The notes: generated from the sequence alone by a model not told the origin. 64,000 nucleotides of DNA from JAHEKB01 sp049115575 (GCA_049115575.1 JAGDZU010000001.1:682001-746000); one strand, 5' to 3'; numbered from the stretch's first letter, positions 26,898 to 34,520 are shown. Program-made: numbers and translations.

Positions 26898-27497
26898 TTA
26901 TTCTGCCTTAGACAGGTCGGTGAGCAATTGATTTACCTTCTTGCTATTCCAATCAGCTGCGCCAATTTTACGAACCCGAATTACTCCATTTTTGTCTATG
27001 ATATAAGTAGCTGGAATACTTGAAGATTGTAACAATTCAGGTGGTGCTGAATAGTTCCCAAATACTGGGAAGGTATATTCTTGACTAGCTTTAAACCCTG
27101 ATGTTACAGATGGTTCCTCATTGGAAACAAAAAGAAAGGATATCTCATCTTTACGTGAATCATACAGTTCTTGCAAACTCGGCATTTCTGCAACGCAAGG
27201 AGCGCACCAAGTTGCCCAATGATTCAGTACAACCACCTTTCCTTTGTACTGATTGAAATCTACTTTTTCCCCCGCCTCATTCACTAACACCCAATTGTAA
27301 TCTGTGAGTGTTTCTCGTTTCTGCTCGCTGAGCTCTGAAGGGCTGAATGAAATCAGTCTATGTACAAATACCTTTATGGGTTTTCCTGTTTGGGGTACGA
27401 GCAATAAGATGAGAAAGATCCCAAACAATATATTGGACCAATGCTTTTTTATAAAGTGTGGGGTGCGAGGTGTGGGGTGCGGAGGAGGTTGACTCAA
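26898..27497 (-). CDS. TlpA-like membrane-anchored thioredoxin
   Basis: A thiol-disulfide protein of 199 residues. One N-terminal membrane helix (about 22-37) is followed by a linker and a TlpA/ResA-type thioredoxin domain with the active site WCAPC near residue 100. It should act in the periplasm, reducing or isomerising disulfides, perhaps for cytochrome c assembly. The only available starts at the N-terminus are TTG codons. The first 18 residues (SQPPPHPTPRTPH and onward) are encoded by the end repeat of the four-helix-bundle element, so the original start was probably displaced. Confidence 0.85.
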   Translation of the reverse strand: MSQPPPHPTPRTPHFIKKHWSNILFGIFLILLLVPQTGKPIKVFVHRLISFSPSELSEQKRETLTDYNWVLVNEAGEKVDFNQYKGKVVVLNHWATWCAPCVAEMPSLQELYDSRKDEISFLFVSNEEPSVTSGFKASQEYTFPVFGNYSAPPELLQSSSIPATYIIDKNGVIRVRKIGAADWNSKKVNQLLTDLSKAE

Positions 27498-28013
27498 AGC
27501 TTGAATTTAATTGATCTATCATACGAATTTACAACACGAATAAGAGCTTTGATCATCAAGATTCATCAAACATATGGACTTTCGAATATGAACTATAGGC
27601 AACTGGATGTTTACCAATTTTCCAAGTCAGTAACTATTGATGCTTATCAATGGCTAAAAGAAAAACGACTAGAAAGCTATTATCAAAATCAGCTTAACAG
27701 AGCAGCTTTAAGTATCATGTTGAATCTTGCTGAAGGCTCTAGTCGCTTTAGTAAGCGAGATCGTAGAAGGTTTTACATTATTGCAAGAGGAAGTGCTTTT
27801 GAGTGCATAGCCATACTCGATTTGCTAAAAGAATTTTACCCCAAATCAAATAAATTAAATGACTTCGAATTAAGATTCACTAGAATTTCAGCAATGATAT
27901 TTTCAATGATTAAGAAATTGGATTAAGGTCAAATGCTTACAGTAACCTTTTGTAATTTCTATGTTCCTCCTCGCACCTTGTTCCATGCACCTCGCTCCTC
28001 GCATCATCACACT
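27455..28013. mobile_element. small element with imperfect inverted ends around a four-helix-bundle gene
   Basis: A 0.56-kb segment bounded by inverted, imperfect, G-rich ends. Reading inward, the left end (27456-27490) has GTGTGGGGTGCGAG twice in tandem, then GAGG. The right end (27966-28013, complement) reads GTGTGATGATGCGAGGAGCG and closes with AGGTGCGAGGAGG. The only gene inside is the four-helix-bundle protein. The left end codes the first residues of tlpA and the right end supplies the stop codon of glmM, as expected for an insertion between two older genes. No transposase is present. Confidence 0.55.
27588..27926 (+). CDS. four-helix bundle (S23/TIGR02436-type) protein
   Basis: A 112-residue protein of the four-helix-bundle family first found in 23S rRNA intervening sequences and also related to the Avd protein of diversity-generating retroelements. 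Characteristic parts are YRQLDVYQFSKSVTIDAYQW, NQLNRAALSIMLNLAEGSSR and GSAFECIAILDLL. The AxSIxxNLAEGSxR stretch is the family signature. It probably forms a basic pentameric barrel that binds nucleic acid; function outside rRNA is not known. No reverse transcriptase is nearby. The longer open frame begins inside the left end repeat, so the ATG at 27588 is used. Confidence 0.9.
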   Translation: MNYRQLDVYQFSKSVTIDAYQWLKEKRLESYYQNQLNRAALSIMLNLAEGSSRFSKRDRRRFYIIARGSAFECIAILDLLKEFYPKSNKLNDFELRFTRISAMIFSMIKKLD

Positions 28014-29386
28014 ATAATTTCTTTAATATCTGCTTTAATCTTATTAGCTAAGCTATCAGCAATATTGGCCGAAGAACCTTCTGCATATATTCTTATGATA
28101 GGTTCAGTGTTTGATTTTCTTAAATGAACCCATTCTTCATCAAATTCTATTTTGACTCCATCAATGGTGTTGATTGGCTGATTGCTATACTTCTTCTTTA
28201 GGCTTTCAAAAATCCCGTCAAGATCAATATCATCTGTCAACTCAATTTTATTCTTGCTAATCACATAGTTGGGATAGCTGCTTCTCAAACCGCTTATATT
28301 CACATTCTTAGTTGCCAGGTGTGTTAAGAACAGAGCTATACCTGCCAAGGCGTCTCTGCCATAATGTAAATCTGGCAATATCACTCCCCCATTTCCTTCT
28401 CCTCCAATTACTGCATCTACTTCTTTCATTTTCTCAACCACATTCACTTCTCCTACAGCACTTGCATAGTACTTACCTCCGTGTTTTTCAGTTATATCTT
28501 TCAAGGCTCTTGTTGAAGATAGATTAGAAACTGTATTTCCTTTTTTCTGACTAAGAATAAAATCTGCAACGGCTACTAGAGTATATTCCTCGCCAAACAC
28601 CTCTCCGTCATCCTTTACAAAAGCAAGGCGGTCTACATCTGGATCCACGACTATTCCTAAATCAGCACCCGTCTTTTTCACTTCTGTAGACAATTCTACA
28701 AGATGCTCAGGCAGTGGTTCTGGATTGTGTGGGAACCTACCTGTAGGATCGCAATAGAGTTTCTCAACTTGATTTACACCTAATGCCTTAAGTAATCTTG
28801 GAACAGCAATGCCACCAGTAGAATTTACCGCATCAACCACAATTTTGTACTGTTTAGCGCGAATAGCTTCTACATCCACATAAGGTAAGGCGAGTATTTG
28901 ATCTATATGCCAATCTATATAACCTCCACTTTGAGTGTAGCTTCCCAACTCTTCAACTTCATTAAAGCTGAACTCATTTGAATCTACCAGGGATATAATC
29001 TCTGCCCCTTGCGCTGCAGAAATGAATTCTCCTTTATCATTAAGTAGCTTTAGTGCATTCCAATTTTTTGGATTATGGCTTGCGGTTAAGATAATTCCAC
29101 CCGCAGCACCTTCATTCACCACGGCCATTTCTACTGTTGGTGTAGTGCTTAAGCCCAAATCCACAATTTCAACACCTAAACTAAGTAAGGTTCCACATAC
29201 AAGTTTATTGATCATTTCGCCAGAGAGACGTGCATCTCTGCCAACAACAATGCGTTTATTGTCCTCTGTGCATATTACCGAAGTAAAAGCTGCGCAGAAC
29301 TTGACTACATCTAAAGGGCTTAATGATTGGTTTTCTTGGCCTCCAATAGTGCCGCGAATTCCTGAAATAGACTTAATTAAGGTCAT
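28007..29386 (-). CDS. glmM: phosphoglucosamine mutase
   Basis: Phosphohexomutase of 459 residues that interconverts glucosamine-6-P and glucosamine-1-P for peptidoglycan and LPS precursors. The catalytic serine lies in ILTASHNPKNWNALK near residue 100, the metal loop is DPDVDRLAF, the sugar loop GGEGNGGVI and the phosphate loop RKSNTEPIIRIYAEG. The N-terminus SGIRGTIGG is typical of Bacteroidota GlmM. A phosphomannomutase activity cannot be excluded by sequence. The final codons and stop (GTG TGA) come from the right end of the neighbouring repeat element. Confidence 0.92.
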   Translation of the reverse strand: MTLIKSISGIRGTIGGQENQSLSPLDVVKFCAAFTSVICTEDNKRIVVGRDARLSGEMINKLVCGTLLSLGVEIVDLGLSTTPTVEMAVVNEGAAGGIILTASHNPKNWNALKLLNDKGEFISAAQGAEIISLVDSNEFSFNEVEELGSYTQSGGYIDWHIDQILALPYVDVEAIRAKQYKIVVDAVNSTGGIAVPRLLKALGVNQVEKLYCDPTGRFPHNPEPLPEHLVELSTEVKKTGADLGIVVDPDVDRLAFVKDDGEVFGEEYTLVAVADFILSQKKGNTVSNLSSTRALKDITEKHGGKYYASAVGEVNVVEKMKEVDAVIGGEGNGGVILPDLHYGRDALAGIALFLTHLATKNVNISGLRSSYPNYVISKNKIELTDDIDLDGIFESLKKKYSNQPINTIDGVKIEFDEEWVHLRKSNTEPIIRIYAEGSSANIADSLANKIKADIKEIIV

Positions 29387-29794
29387 AGGGTTTTATGCTC
29401 ACAAAACAAATAAAATAGATTTCACTATTCTTAAAATAGAAAGAAACAAATTCACACTTTGTTCTCAAATGAGAACAGTAAACTATTTGTTATTTGTGAA
29501 TGACCAATTATTAATTAAATGGACCACCTTCAATTATGTCTGCACTGTTCTTGTTCTTTTCCTTATAAAATAGAACCCCAACATTATCTTGTCTCTTGGG
29601 GAGGGGTGGACGCAGTCCCAACTTTTTGGTCATCGGTCTTTGGTCTTCAGAGAACCGAAAGCCGGAATCCGGAACCTTAATCCCTAAATTGCTAATTCGA
29701 ATAATCATTTATAATTAATAATTAACCATTACTATAAATATGCTGTGGACTCTCAGTTGATAAGCTAATGCGAGAATAAGCGTTTAAAATACTA
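29387..29794. other. intergenic region before rnpB with repeat-like sequence
   Basis: A 408-bp gap with no convincing gene. It holds a 16-bp palindrome (29461-29476), the upstream region of glmM, and from about 29600 a decayed-looking stretch. That stretch contains GGAATCCGGAAC (29664-29675), followed by an AT-rich tail of TTAAT-type words. The same 12-mer and a similar tail occur at 47722-47790. Confidence 0.5.
29461..29476. promoter_or_regulatory. palindrome GTTCTCA-AA-TGAGAAC upstream of glmM
   Basis: A perfect 7-bp-arm inverted repeat 75 bp upstream of the glmM ATG. There is no T-run beside it, so an operator is more likely than a terminator; the regulator is unknown. Confidence 0.35.
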
Positions 29795-29802
29795 TACATT
29801 TG
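29795..29802 (+). promoter_or_regulatory. -7 box TACATTTG for rnpB
   Basis: TACATTTG is an exact TAnnTTTG match ending 5 bases before the 5' end of the RNase P RNA P1 helix, the right distance for the transcription start. Confidence 0.7.
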
Positions 29803-29807
29803 TGACC

Positions 29808-30166
29808 GCAAAACGGCCTATCGCTTCCGAGCAATCGGTGGAGGAAAGTCCGGGCAACGCAGAGCAGTGTACCTTGTGTTAAACGAGGGTCCCCTGTAGC
29901 AATACAGCGGGAACAGCAAGTGTAGCAGAAAATAACCGCCACTCCTTTTTGGTGTGGTAAGGGTGAAAAAGTGAGGTAAGAGCTCACAGATATGCTTGGT
30001 AACATTCATATGGTACAAACCTTGCACGTTGTAAAACCAAGTAAACTAGAGTTGAGGGCTGCTCGTCCAATTCCGATCACTCGGGAACTTTAGAGGGTAG
30101 GTTGCATAGATAAATGGTAGGCTCCCAAGAAATTGGGAACAGAACCCGGCTTATAGTTTTGCTTTT
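29808..30166 (+). ncRNA. rnpB: RNase P RNA, bacterial class A
   Basis: Catalytic RNA that trims tRNA 5' ends. The 5' strand GCAAAAC (29808-29814) pairs with GTTTTGC (30156-30162) as helix P1. The universal core is present: GGAGGAAAGTCCGGGC near 29840 and ACAGAACCCGGCTTATAG near 30140, which pair as P4. The length is about 355 bases. P1 is followed by a T-rich run, so the last helix can double as terminator. Open frames on the opposite strand across this region are not genes. Confidence 0.97.
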
Positions 30167-30180
30167 TTAATTTAAAAAAT

Positions 30181-31542
30181 ATGGCGAGAATTTTAATTGT
30201 TGACGACGAAAAGAGCATACGCGAGACCTTAAAGGAGATCTTGGAGTATGAAGGTTACGAAATAGAACAGGCTGAAAACGGAGAGATAGCACTCAAACAA
30301 ATAAAGAAGTACAACTATGATGTAGTTCTTTGTGATATAAAGATGCCTAAAATGGATGGCATTGAGCTGCTAAGTAAGGCCTCAGATGTGGCTCCGGAAC
30401 TTCCTTTCATCATGATATCCGGTCATGGTACTATGGAAACTGCCATAGAAGCCACCAAAAAAGGTGCTTTTGATTTCATTGCTAAACCACCAGATTTAAA
30501 TAAGCTTCTAATCACCGTTAGAAATGCGGTAGACAAGAACAACTTGGTAATAGAAACCAAAGTTCTAAAGAGAAAGATTACCAAGACACGTGAGATTATT
30601 GGTGATTCTCCAAGCATAAAGAAAATCAAACAAACCATAGAAAAAGTGGCTCCAACAGATGCTCGGGTTCTTATCACTGGTGAAAATGGAACAGGTAAAG
30701 AATTGGTGGCCAGATGGGTGCATGAAAGAAGCAACAGAGCTGCAAACCCTTTGGTGGAAGTAAACTGTGCTGCTATTCCTTCGGAGTTGATAGAAAGCGA
30801 ACTTTTTGGTCATGAAAAAGGTTCTTTTACTTCTGCTATGAAACAACGTATTGGAAAGTTTGAGAAAGCTCATGGTGGAACTCTGTTTTTAGATGAAGTT
30901 GGTGATATGAGCTTAGCTGCTCAGGCTAAAGTATTGAGAGCTCTTCAAGAAAATAAGATTACAAGAGTTGGTGGAGAGAAGGATATAGATGTAGATGTAA
31001 GAGTGATAGCCGCTACCAATAAAGATCTTATGCAGGAGATAGAAGATGGCAACTTTAGAGAAGATCTATATCACAGAATTTCTGTTATTGTTATTCATGT
31101 ACCAACTTTGAACGAACGTCTGAGCGATATTCCAACATTGGCAGACAAGTTCTTAGAAGAGATTTGTCAAGACAACGGAATCAACAAAAAACAATTCACG
31201 GCAAGAGGTATGGAGGAAATGAAAAACATCCACTGGAGTGGTAATATTCGTGAATTGAGAAATGTGGTAGAGCGCTTGGTTATTCTTTGCGACGACAAAA
31301 TCTCAGATGAAGATGTTCTTTTATATGCCAATAATGGCAAGAAAAAACCAGGGACTATAGACGCCATCACAGAATTTGACAAATTCCAAGAATTCAAAGA
31401 TTTTGCAGAGAAGATGTTCATTGATGCCAAATTGAAGAAGAACAATTGGAATGTAGCTAAGACAGCCGCAGAAATAGACATTCAAAGAAGTCACCTTTAT
31501 AATAAGATTGACAAGTTTGGTTTAAAACGCCAGAAAAAATGA
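30181..31542 (+). CDS. sigma-54-type response regulator (NtrC family) with variant GAFTGA
   Basis: A 453-residue regulator. The receiver domain has acidic pocket DDE at 8-10 and phospho-acceptor D52. The AAA+ domain has Walker A GENGTGKE at 167-174 and Walker B LFLDEVGDM near 236-243. The Fis-type HTH at the C-terminus reads WNVAKTAAEIDIQRSHLYNK. The sigma-54 contact loop reads GSFTSA at 214-219 in place of GAFTGA, a form I recall from Bacteroidota orthologues. No histidine kinase gene is adjacent. It starts 19 bases after the rnpB end and overlaps the next gene by ATGA. Confidence 0.93.
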   Translation: MARILIVDDEKSIRETLKEILEYEGYEIEQAENGEIALKQIKKYNYDVVLCDIKMPKMDGIELLSKASDVAPELPFIMISGHGTMETAIEATKKGAFDFIAKPPDLNKLLITVRNAVDKNNLVIETKVLKRKITKTREIIGDSPSIKKIKQTIEKVAPTDARVLITGENGTGKELVARWVHERSNRAANPLVEVNCAAIPSELIESELFGHEKGSFTSAMKQRIGKFEKAHGGTLFLDEVGDMSLAAQAKVLRALQENKITRVGGEKDIDVDVRVIAATNKDLMQEIEDGNFREDLYHRISVIVIHVPTLNERLSDIPTLADKFLEEICQDNGINKKQFTARGMEEMKNIHWSGNIRELRNVVERLVILCDDKISDEDVLLYANNGKKKPGTIDAITEFDKFQEFKDFAEKMFIDAKLKKNNWNVAKTAAEIDIQRSHLYNKIDKFGLKRQKK

Positions 31543-32480
31543 TTGGCAAAGACCTGAACAAGGCAGCAGAAATGTTGCGTACAGGCAATCTTGTAGCAAT
31601 ACCTACAGAAACAGTTTATGGCCTTGCGGCTAACGCTCTAGATCCATTTGCGGTTAGTCAAATTTTTGCTGCAAAACAAAGACCAGAATTTAATCCGTTG
31701 ATCCTACATCTTGCAGCAACAGATAATCCTGAGAACTATGCTGAAACTATGACTGACTCTGCTATTAAACTCACTAAAGAATTCTGGCCAGGTCCCTTGA
31801 GTATCCTACTCAATAAAAAGAAGGTGGTGCCTGATTTAGTAACCGGTGGCTTGGACTCTGTGGTTTTAAGAAAACCATCACATCCGCTTACACAGTCGCT
31901 TTTAGAAAAGCTCGATTTTCCGCTAGCAGCACCAAGTGCTAACAAATTTCAAGGCATCAGCCCTACCCTTCCACAGCACGTGCAAGACAGTTTGGGTTCC
32001 AAAGTTTCATATATTCTTGATGGAGGCGCAAGTACTATTGGACTTGAAAGCACCATAGTAGATTGCAGAACAGAACCTTCTACGCTTTTGCGCTATGGTG
32101 GTATTTCATTGGAAGAAATTGAAGCTTGTGTTGGAGAAGTCCAAGTCCAAATCAAAGAGAATTCAAACCCCTTAGCCCCTGGCCAAATGGATAAACATTA
32201 CGCAACCTCTAAACCCTTGTTTTTAGTAGAGGATTTGGAGCAAGCTATGTTGTTATACCCTAAATCCAGTATGAGTGCAATAAGTTGGAACCAAAAAGTT
32301 GATGCCGATTTCTACTATACATTGAGTTCAAAGCAAGATTTAATAGAAGCTGCTGCCAACCTCTACGGCTGCATGCATGATGCAGATTCAGATGCAAGTG
32401 ATTTGATTTTGGTTCAAAAAGTCCCCAATAAAGGTCTAGGATTGGCTATAAATGACAGGCTGAAGAGGGCTAGTTCTTAA
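31539..32480 (+). CDS. tsaC: L-threonylcarbamoyladenylate synthase (Sua5-type)
   Basis: Makes threonylcarbamoyl-AMP for the t6A37 modification of ANN-decoding tRNAs. Its 313 residues are the long Sua5 form. The YrdC domain spans about 1-200 (PTETVYGLAANA, KQRPEFNPL and SANKFQGISPT), and a C-terminal Sua5 domain starts after APGQMDKHYATSKP. The start overlaps the response regulator stop (ATGA). It lies directly before the tRNA cluster, which is probably coincidence. Confidence 0.95.
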   Translation: MIGKDLNKAAEMLRTGNLVAIPTETVYGLAANALDPFAVSQIFAAKQRPEFNPLILHLAATDNPENYAETMTDSAIKLTKEFWPGPLSILLNKKKVVPDLVTGGLDSVVLRKPSHPLTQSLLEKLDFPLAAPSANKFQGISPTLPQHVQDSLGSKVSYILDGGASTIGLESTIVDCRTEPSTLLRYGGISLEEIEACVGEVQVQIKENSNPLAPGQMDKHYATSKPLFLVEDLEQAMLLYPKSSMSAISWNQKVDADFYYTLSSKQDLIEAAANLYGCMHDADSDASDLILVQKVPNKGLGLAINDRLKRASS

Positions 32481-32576
32481 GCTCTGGTTAATGGCCACAA
32501 TCCAATTTTCGTTTTGGAGTTTTGGTAAGAAAAAATAGACTTCAATATTTATTTTAATTTATTCATTTGTTGGGTA

Positions 32577-32605
32577 TTGAAATATTGTAAAAAGATTATT
32601 TTTGC
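32577..32605 (+). promoter_or_regulatory. promoter of the tRNA Ser-Arg-Pro cluster
   Basis: TTG at 32577-32579, an 18-base spacer and TATTTTTG at 32598-32605. The box ends 12 bases before tRNA-Ser and is identical to the boxes before tRNA-Cys and tRNA-Met/Ile2. Confidence 0.7.
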
Positions 32606-32617
32606 CGTCCATTTTTG

Positions 32618-32707
32618 GTGAGGTGGGTGAGTGGCTTAAACCAGTAGTTTGCTAAACTGCCGTACCCCTAAAGGGTACCGCGGGTTCGAATCCCGCCCTC
32701 ACCGCCA
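32618..32707 (+). tRNA. tRNA-Ser (GCT)
   Basis: A class II tRNA of 90 bases including an encoded CCA. The acceptor stem GGTGAGG pairs with CCTCACC, the anticodon loop TTGCTAA gives GCT, and the long variable arm has TACCCCTAAAGGGTA. The discriminator is G73, as in Ser tRNAs. It is first in a cluster of tRNA genes. Confidence 0.97.
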
Positions 32708-32734
32708 AAATGTTTAAGTTCATTAAGATCTTAA

Positions 32735-32808
32735 GGCTCCTTAGCTCAACTGGATAGAGCAACTGCCTTCTAAGCAGTAGGTTTCAGGTTCGAGTCCTGA
32801 AGGGGTCA
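32735..32808 (+). tRNA. tRNA-Arg (TCT)
   Basis: A 74-base cloverleaf. The anticodon stem ACTGC/GCAGT encloses CTTCTAA, giving TCT. The acceptor stem GGCTCCT pairs with AGGGGTC (one G-T pair), the discriminator is A73, and CCA is not encoded. Confidence 0.96.
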
Positions 32809-32823
32809 CAAAAAGAAATTGTT

Positions 32824-32920
32824 CGGGGTGTAGTCCCCCTTCGTTTTACTACGGAGGATAGACTCCGCCCGGTTATCACGTCCCGAGTACTCGGGAAGGT
32901 CGCAGGTCCTTTACCTGCAG
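32824..32920 (+). pseudogene. tRNA-Pro pseudogene with palindromic replacements
   Basis: A broken copy of the intact tRNA-Pro that follows. Shared blocks are ATTGTTCGGGGTGTAG (start and upstream bases), GCCCGGTTATC and AGGTCGCAGGT. In the D arm, 33 bases (32834-32866) replace CGTA; they can fold as CGGAG/CTCCG or CCTTCG/CGGAGG. The anticodon arm is replaced by the perfect palindrome TCCCGAGTACTCGGGA (32881-32896). The T arm is altered and the 3' acceptor strand is missing. It cannot be a working tRNA. Confidence 0.8.
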
Positions 32921-32931
32921 AAAATATTGTT

Positions 32932-33009
32932 CGGGGTGTAGCGTAGCCCGGTTATCGCGCCTGCTTTGGGAGCAGGAGGTCGCAGGTTCGAATCCTGCCA
33001 CCCCGACCA
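32932..33009 (+). tRNA. tRNA-Pro (TGG)
   Basis: An intact cloverleaf of 78 bases with encoded CCA. The acceptor CGGGGTG pairs with CACCCCG, the anticodon stem CCTGC/GCAGG encloses TTTGGGA, giving TGG, and the T loop is TTCGAAT. It is the last tRNA of the cluster and a terminator follows. Confidence 0.97.
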
Positions 33010-33124
33010 ACACAAGCCCAATTACGATAGTGGTTGGGCTTTTTTATTGGCCATGCTCAAGCTGGCTTGAAAGCATAGGCCACTAAAAAAGTCCAAGAAA
33101 TGCGCAGCATTTTGGGCTTGTGTT
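33009..33124. repeat. structured palindromic element after tRNA-Pro
   Basis: A 116-bp segment enclosed by a perfect 13-bp inverted repeat, AACACAAGCCCAA (33009-33021) and TTGGGCTTGTGTT (33112-33124). Inside are a terminator hairpin, a second imperfect hairpin with CAAGC/GCTTG nested in TGGCC-ATGCT/AGCAT-AGGCCA, and a third, AAATGC-GCA-GCATTT. It could be a small palindromic repeat element or a structured RNA tail. Confidence 0.5.
33014..33045 (+). terminator. terminator of the tRNA cluster
   Basis: Stem AAGCCCAA (33014-33021) and TTGGGCTT (33034-33041), continuing into a T-run, begins five bases after tRNA-Pro. This is a canonical intrinsic terminator. Confidence 0.85.
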
Positions 33125-33215
33125 AAGTACACCCCATTACAGGATCACATTAGCAAAGCTGAGGTAATCCTAGCATGCACAAAGACTTTTTTATATTTAT
33201 AGCCACAAAAGAGCT

Positions 33216-33755
33216 ATGATTCACCTCAGATCAAATTCCATTCTTCTGCATATGCTATTATTCACCCTATTATCAGGTTGTGATTGGACTTGTAATGAAG
33301 AAGAAACTCCTGTGCCAAACCGCAATACGAGCTATAGCAATTTCCTTCAAGCATATATTACTCAACCAAACGGAGACTCTGTTTTGTTCAACAGAACAGC
33401 ACGTTATAAGTTTAAGCATCACGACAACCAGATGGACACCATAGTAATCACTGCTGGAAATGAAGATTACTACATAGAGTTTGAACTATACGCCGATGAT
33501 TTAACTGCAATCAGCCAGGATACATTTGATATAGATTACTCTGAAACGGAGTATTCTTCCCAAGTAACATACTACAATATCAATGAAGGAATATTTTACA
33601 CTCCTATTATGTATGCATATGATGATATTGTTATCGATTCAATTGCTCCTACCACTTATAAAGGACTAACGGGAACCTTTGACTGCAGAGTAGAAAACAC
33701 CCAAGAATGGTTAAGATTAAAACACGGTTTGATTTATCGAAAACTTGACATGTGA
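33216..33755 (+). CDS. lipoprotein of unknown function
   Basis: A 179-residue predicted lipoprotein; hydrophobic N-terminus and lipobox LLSGC, mature part beginning CDWTCNEEETPVP. The remainder is beta-rich and acidic, with DTFDIDYSETEYSSQVTYY and no recognisable domain. The next gene is also a small lipoprotein with its own promoter, so the two may be related by function, but the sequences show no clear similarity. Confidence 0.65.
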   Translation: MIHLRSNSILLHMLLFTLLSGCDWTCNEEETPVPNRNTSYSNFLQAYITQPNGDSVLFNRTARYKFKHHDNQMDTIVITAGNEDYYIEFELYADDLTAISQDTFDIDYSETEYSSQVTYYNINEGIFYTPIMYAYDDIVIDSIAPTTYKGLTGTFDCRVENTQEWLRLKHGLIYRKLDM

Positions 33756-33786
33756 CTCTGGCCTGAATACAATTCCCCTTCGGCAT

Positions 33787-33794
33787 TATCTTTG
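33787..33794 (+). promoter_or_regulatory. -7 box TATCTTTG for the second lipoprotein
   Basis: An exact TAnnTTTG match 13 bases before the ATG at 33808. It supports that ATG rather than an upstream in-frame start at 33745. Confidence 0.65.
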
Positions 33795-33807
33795 TAAATA
33801 TCTAGTT

Positions 33808-34485
33808 ATGAAAAAACTTGTTATTCTTTTCGGAGTAGCTATGATGCTTTTAACTTCTTGCGCAAAAGAAGACTCTGCCAATGTGGAACAGGATTCCATT
33901 TACTCTATCTATACCTTGGTATACAAACAAAAGGAAGCGAAAACGACAGCTTCAGCTACTTTCAGGTTTGGCGGTGCTACTGGTACTCTTCTTGAATTAA
34001 AAGACCCAGCAAGTGCCACTTTTGAATCTGACTTATTGCTTTATAATGGTCTCACCGGAGAACACAAAAAAGAATATGCAGGAATTGTTAAATCTGGATC
34101 ATTTATGTACACCAATACAGATGGTAATGTCTATAAAAATACCACTCGTGTAATGGACACCATTGCTTTTCCAACCATAGATACAATTGATGCAAGTATG
34201 GCATATGATTTCTCATGGGTTGGAAATCCTCTTGCTTCTGGAGAAACCATTAGCTTAACCATAGATGGCACTCAGCAACAGAATTTTGAAATATTTAGCA
34301 CTATCGTCCCTGCCAAAACCAACTTAATCTTAGGTACAGACAAACTTCAAAAGCTGGGTCACGGTTTAGCAACTTGTGTTTTAAGACGTGAACACAATCG
34401 ATTTACTGTAGATGAAGGCACCTCTAAGGGAGGTAGAATGGCAGTGGTCTACACTACTGAAAAACAAGTATTTATTAAACAGTGA
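33808..34485 (+). CDS. lipoprotein of unknown function
   Basis: A 225-residue predicted lipoprotein with signal peptide and lipobox LTSC near residue 18. The mature part is rich in Thr, Ala and Gly and looks like a beta sandwich (SATFRFGGATGTLLEL, SYDFSWVGNP-like strands). No domain was recognised. The ATG is fixed by the -7 box just upstream. A SulP transporter gene starts 35 bases after the stop, but a separate promoter-like TACTTTCG (34493-34500) precedes it. Confidence 0.7.
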   Translation: MKKLVILFGVAMMLLTSCAKEDSANVEQDSIYSIYTLVYKQKEAKTTASATFRFGGATGTLLELKDPASATFESDLLLYNGLTGEHKKEYAGIVKSGSFMYTNTDGNVYKNTTRVMDTIAFPTIDTIDASMAYDFSWVGNPLASGETISLTIDGTQQQNFEIFSTIVPAKTNLILGTDKLQKLGHGLATCVLRREHNRFTVDEGTSKGGRMAVVYTTEKQVFIKQ

Positions 34486-34520
34486 AATAACCTACTTTCG
34501 CCGCCTTTTTTATCAAACAA

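Noticed and set aside
27588..27926. Diversity-generating retroelement, because the protein resembles Avd
   Set aside because: No reverse transcriptase, template repeat or variable repeat was found nearby.
29784..30027. Two overlapping minus-strand open frames with protein-like length
   Set aside because: They lie wholly within the RNase P RNA gene, which has clear core motifs and a closing P1 helix; the frames are incidental.
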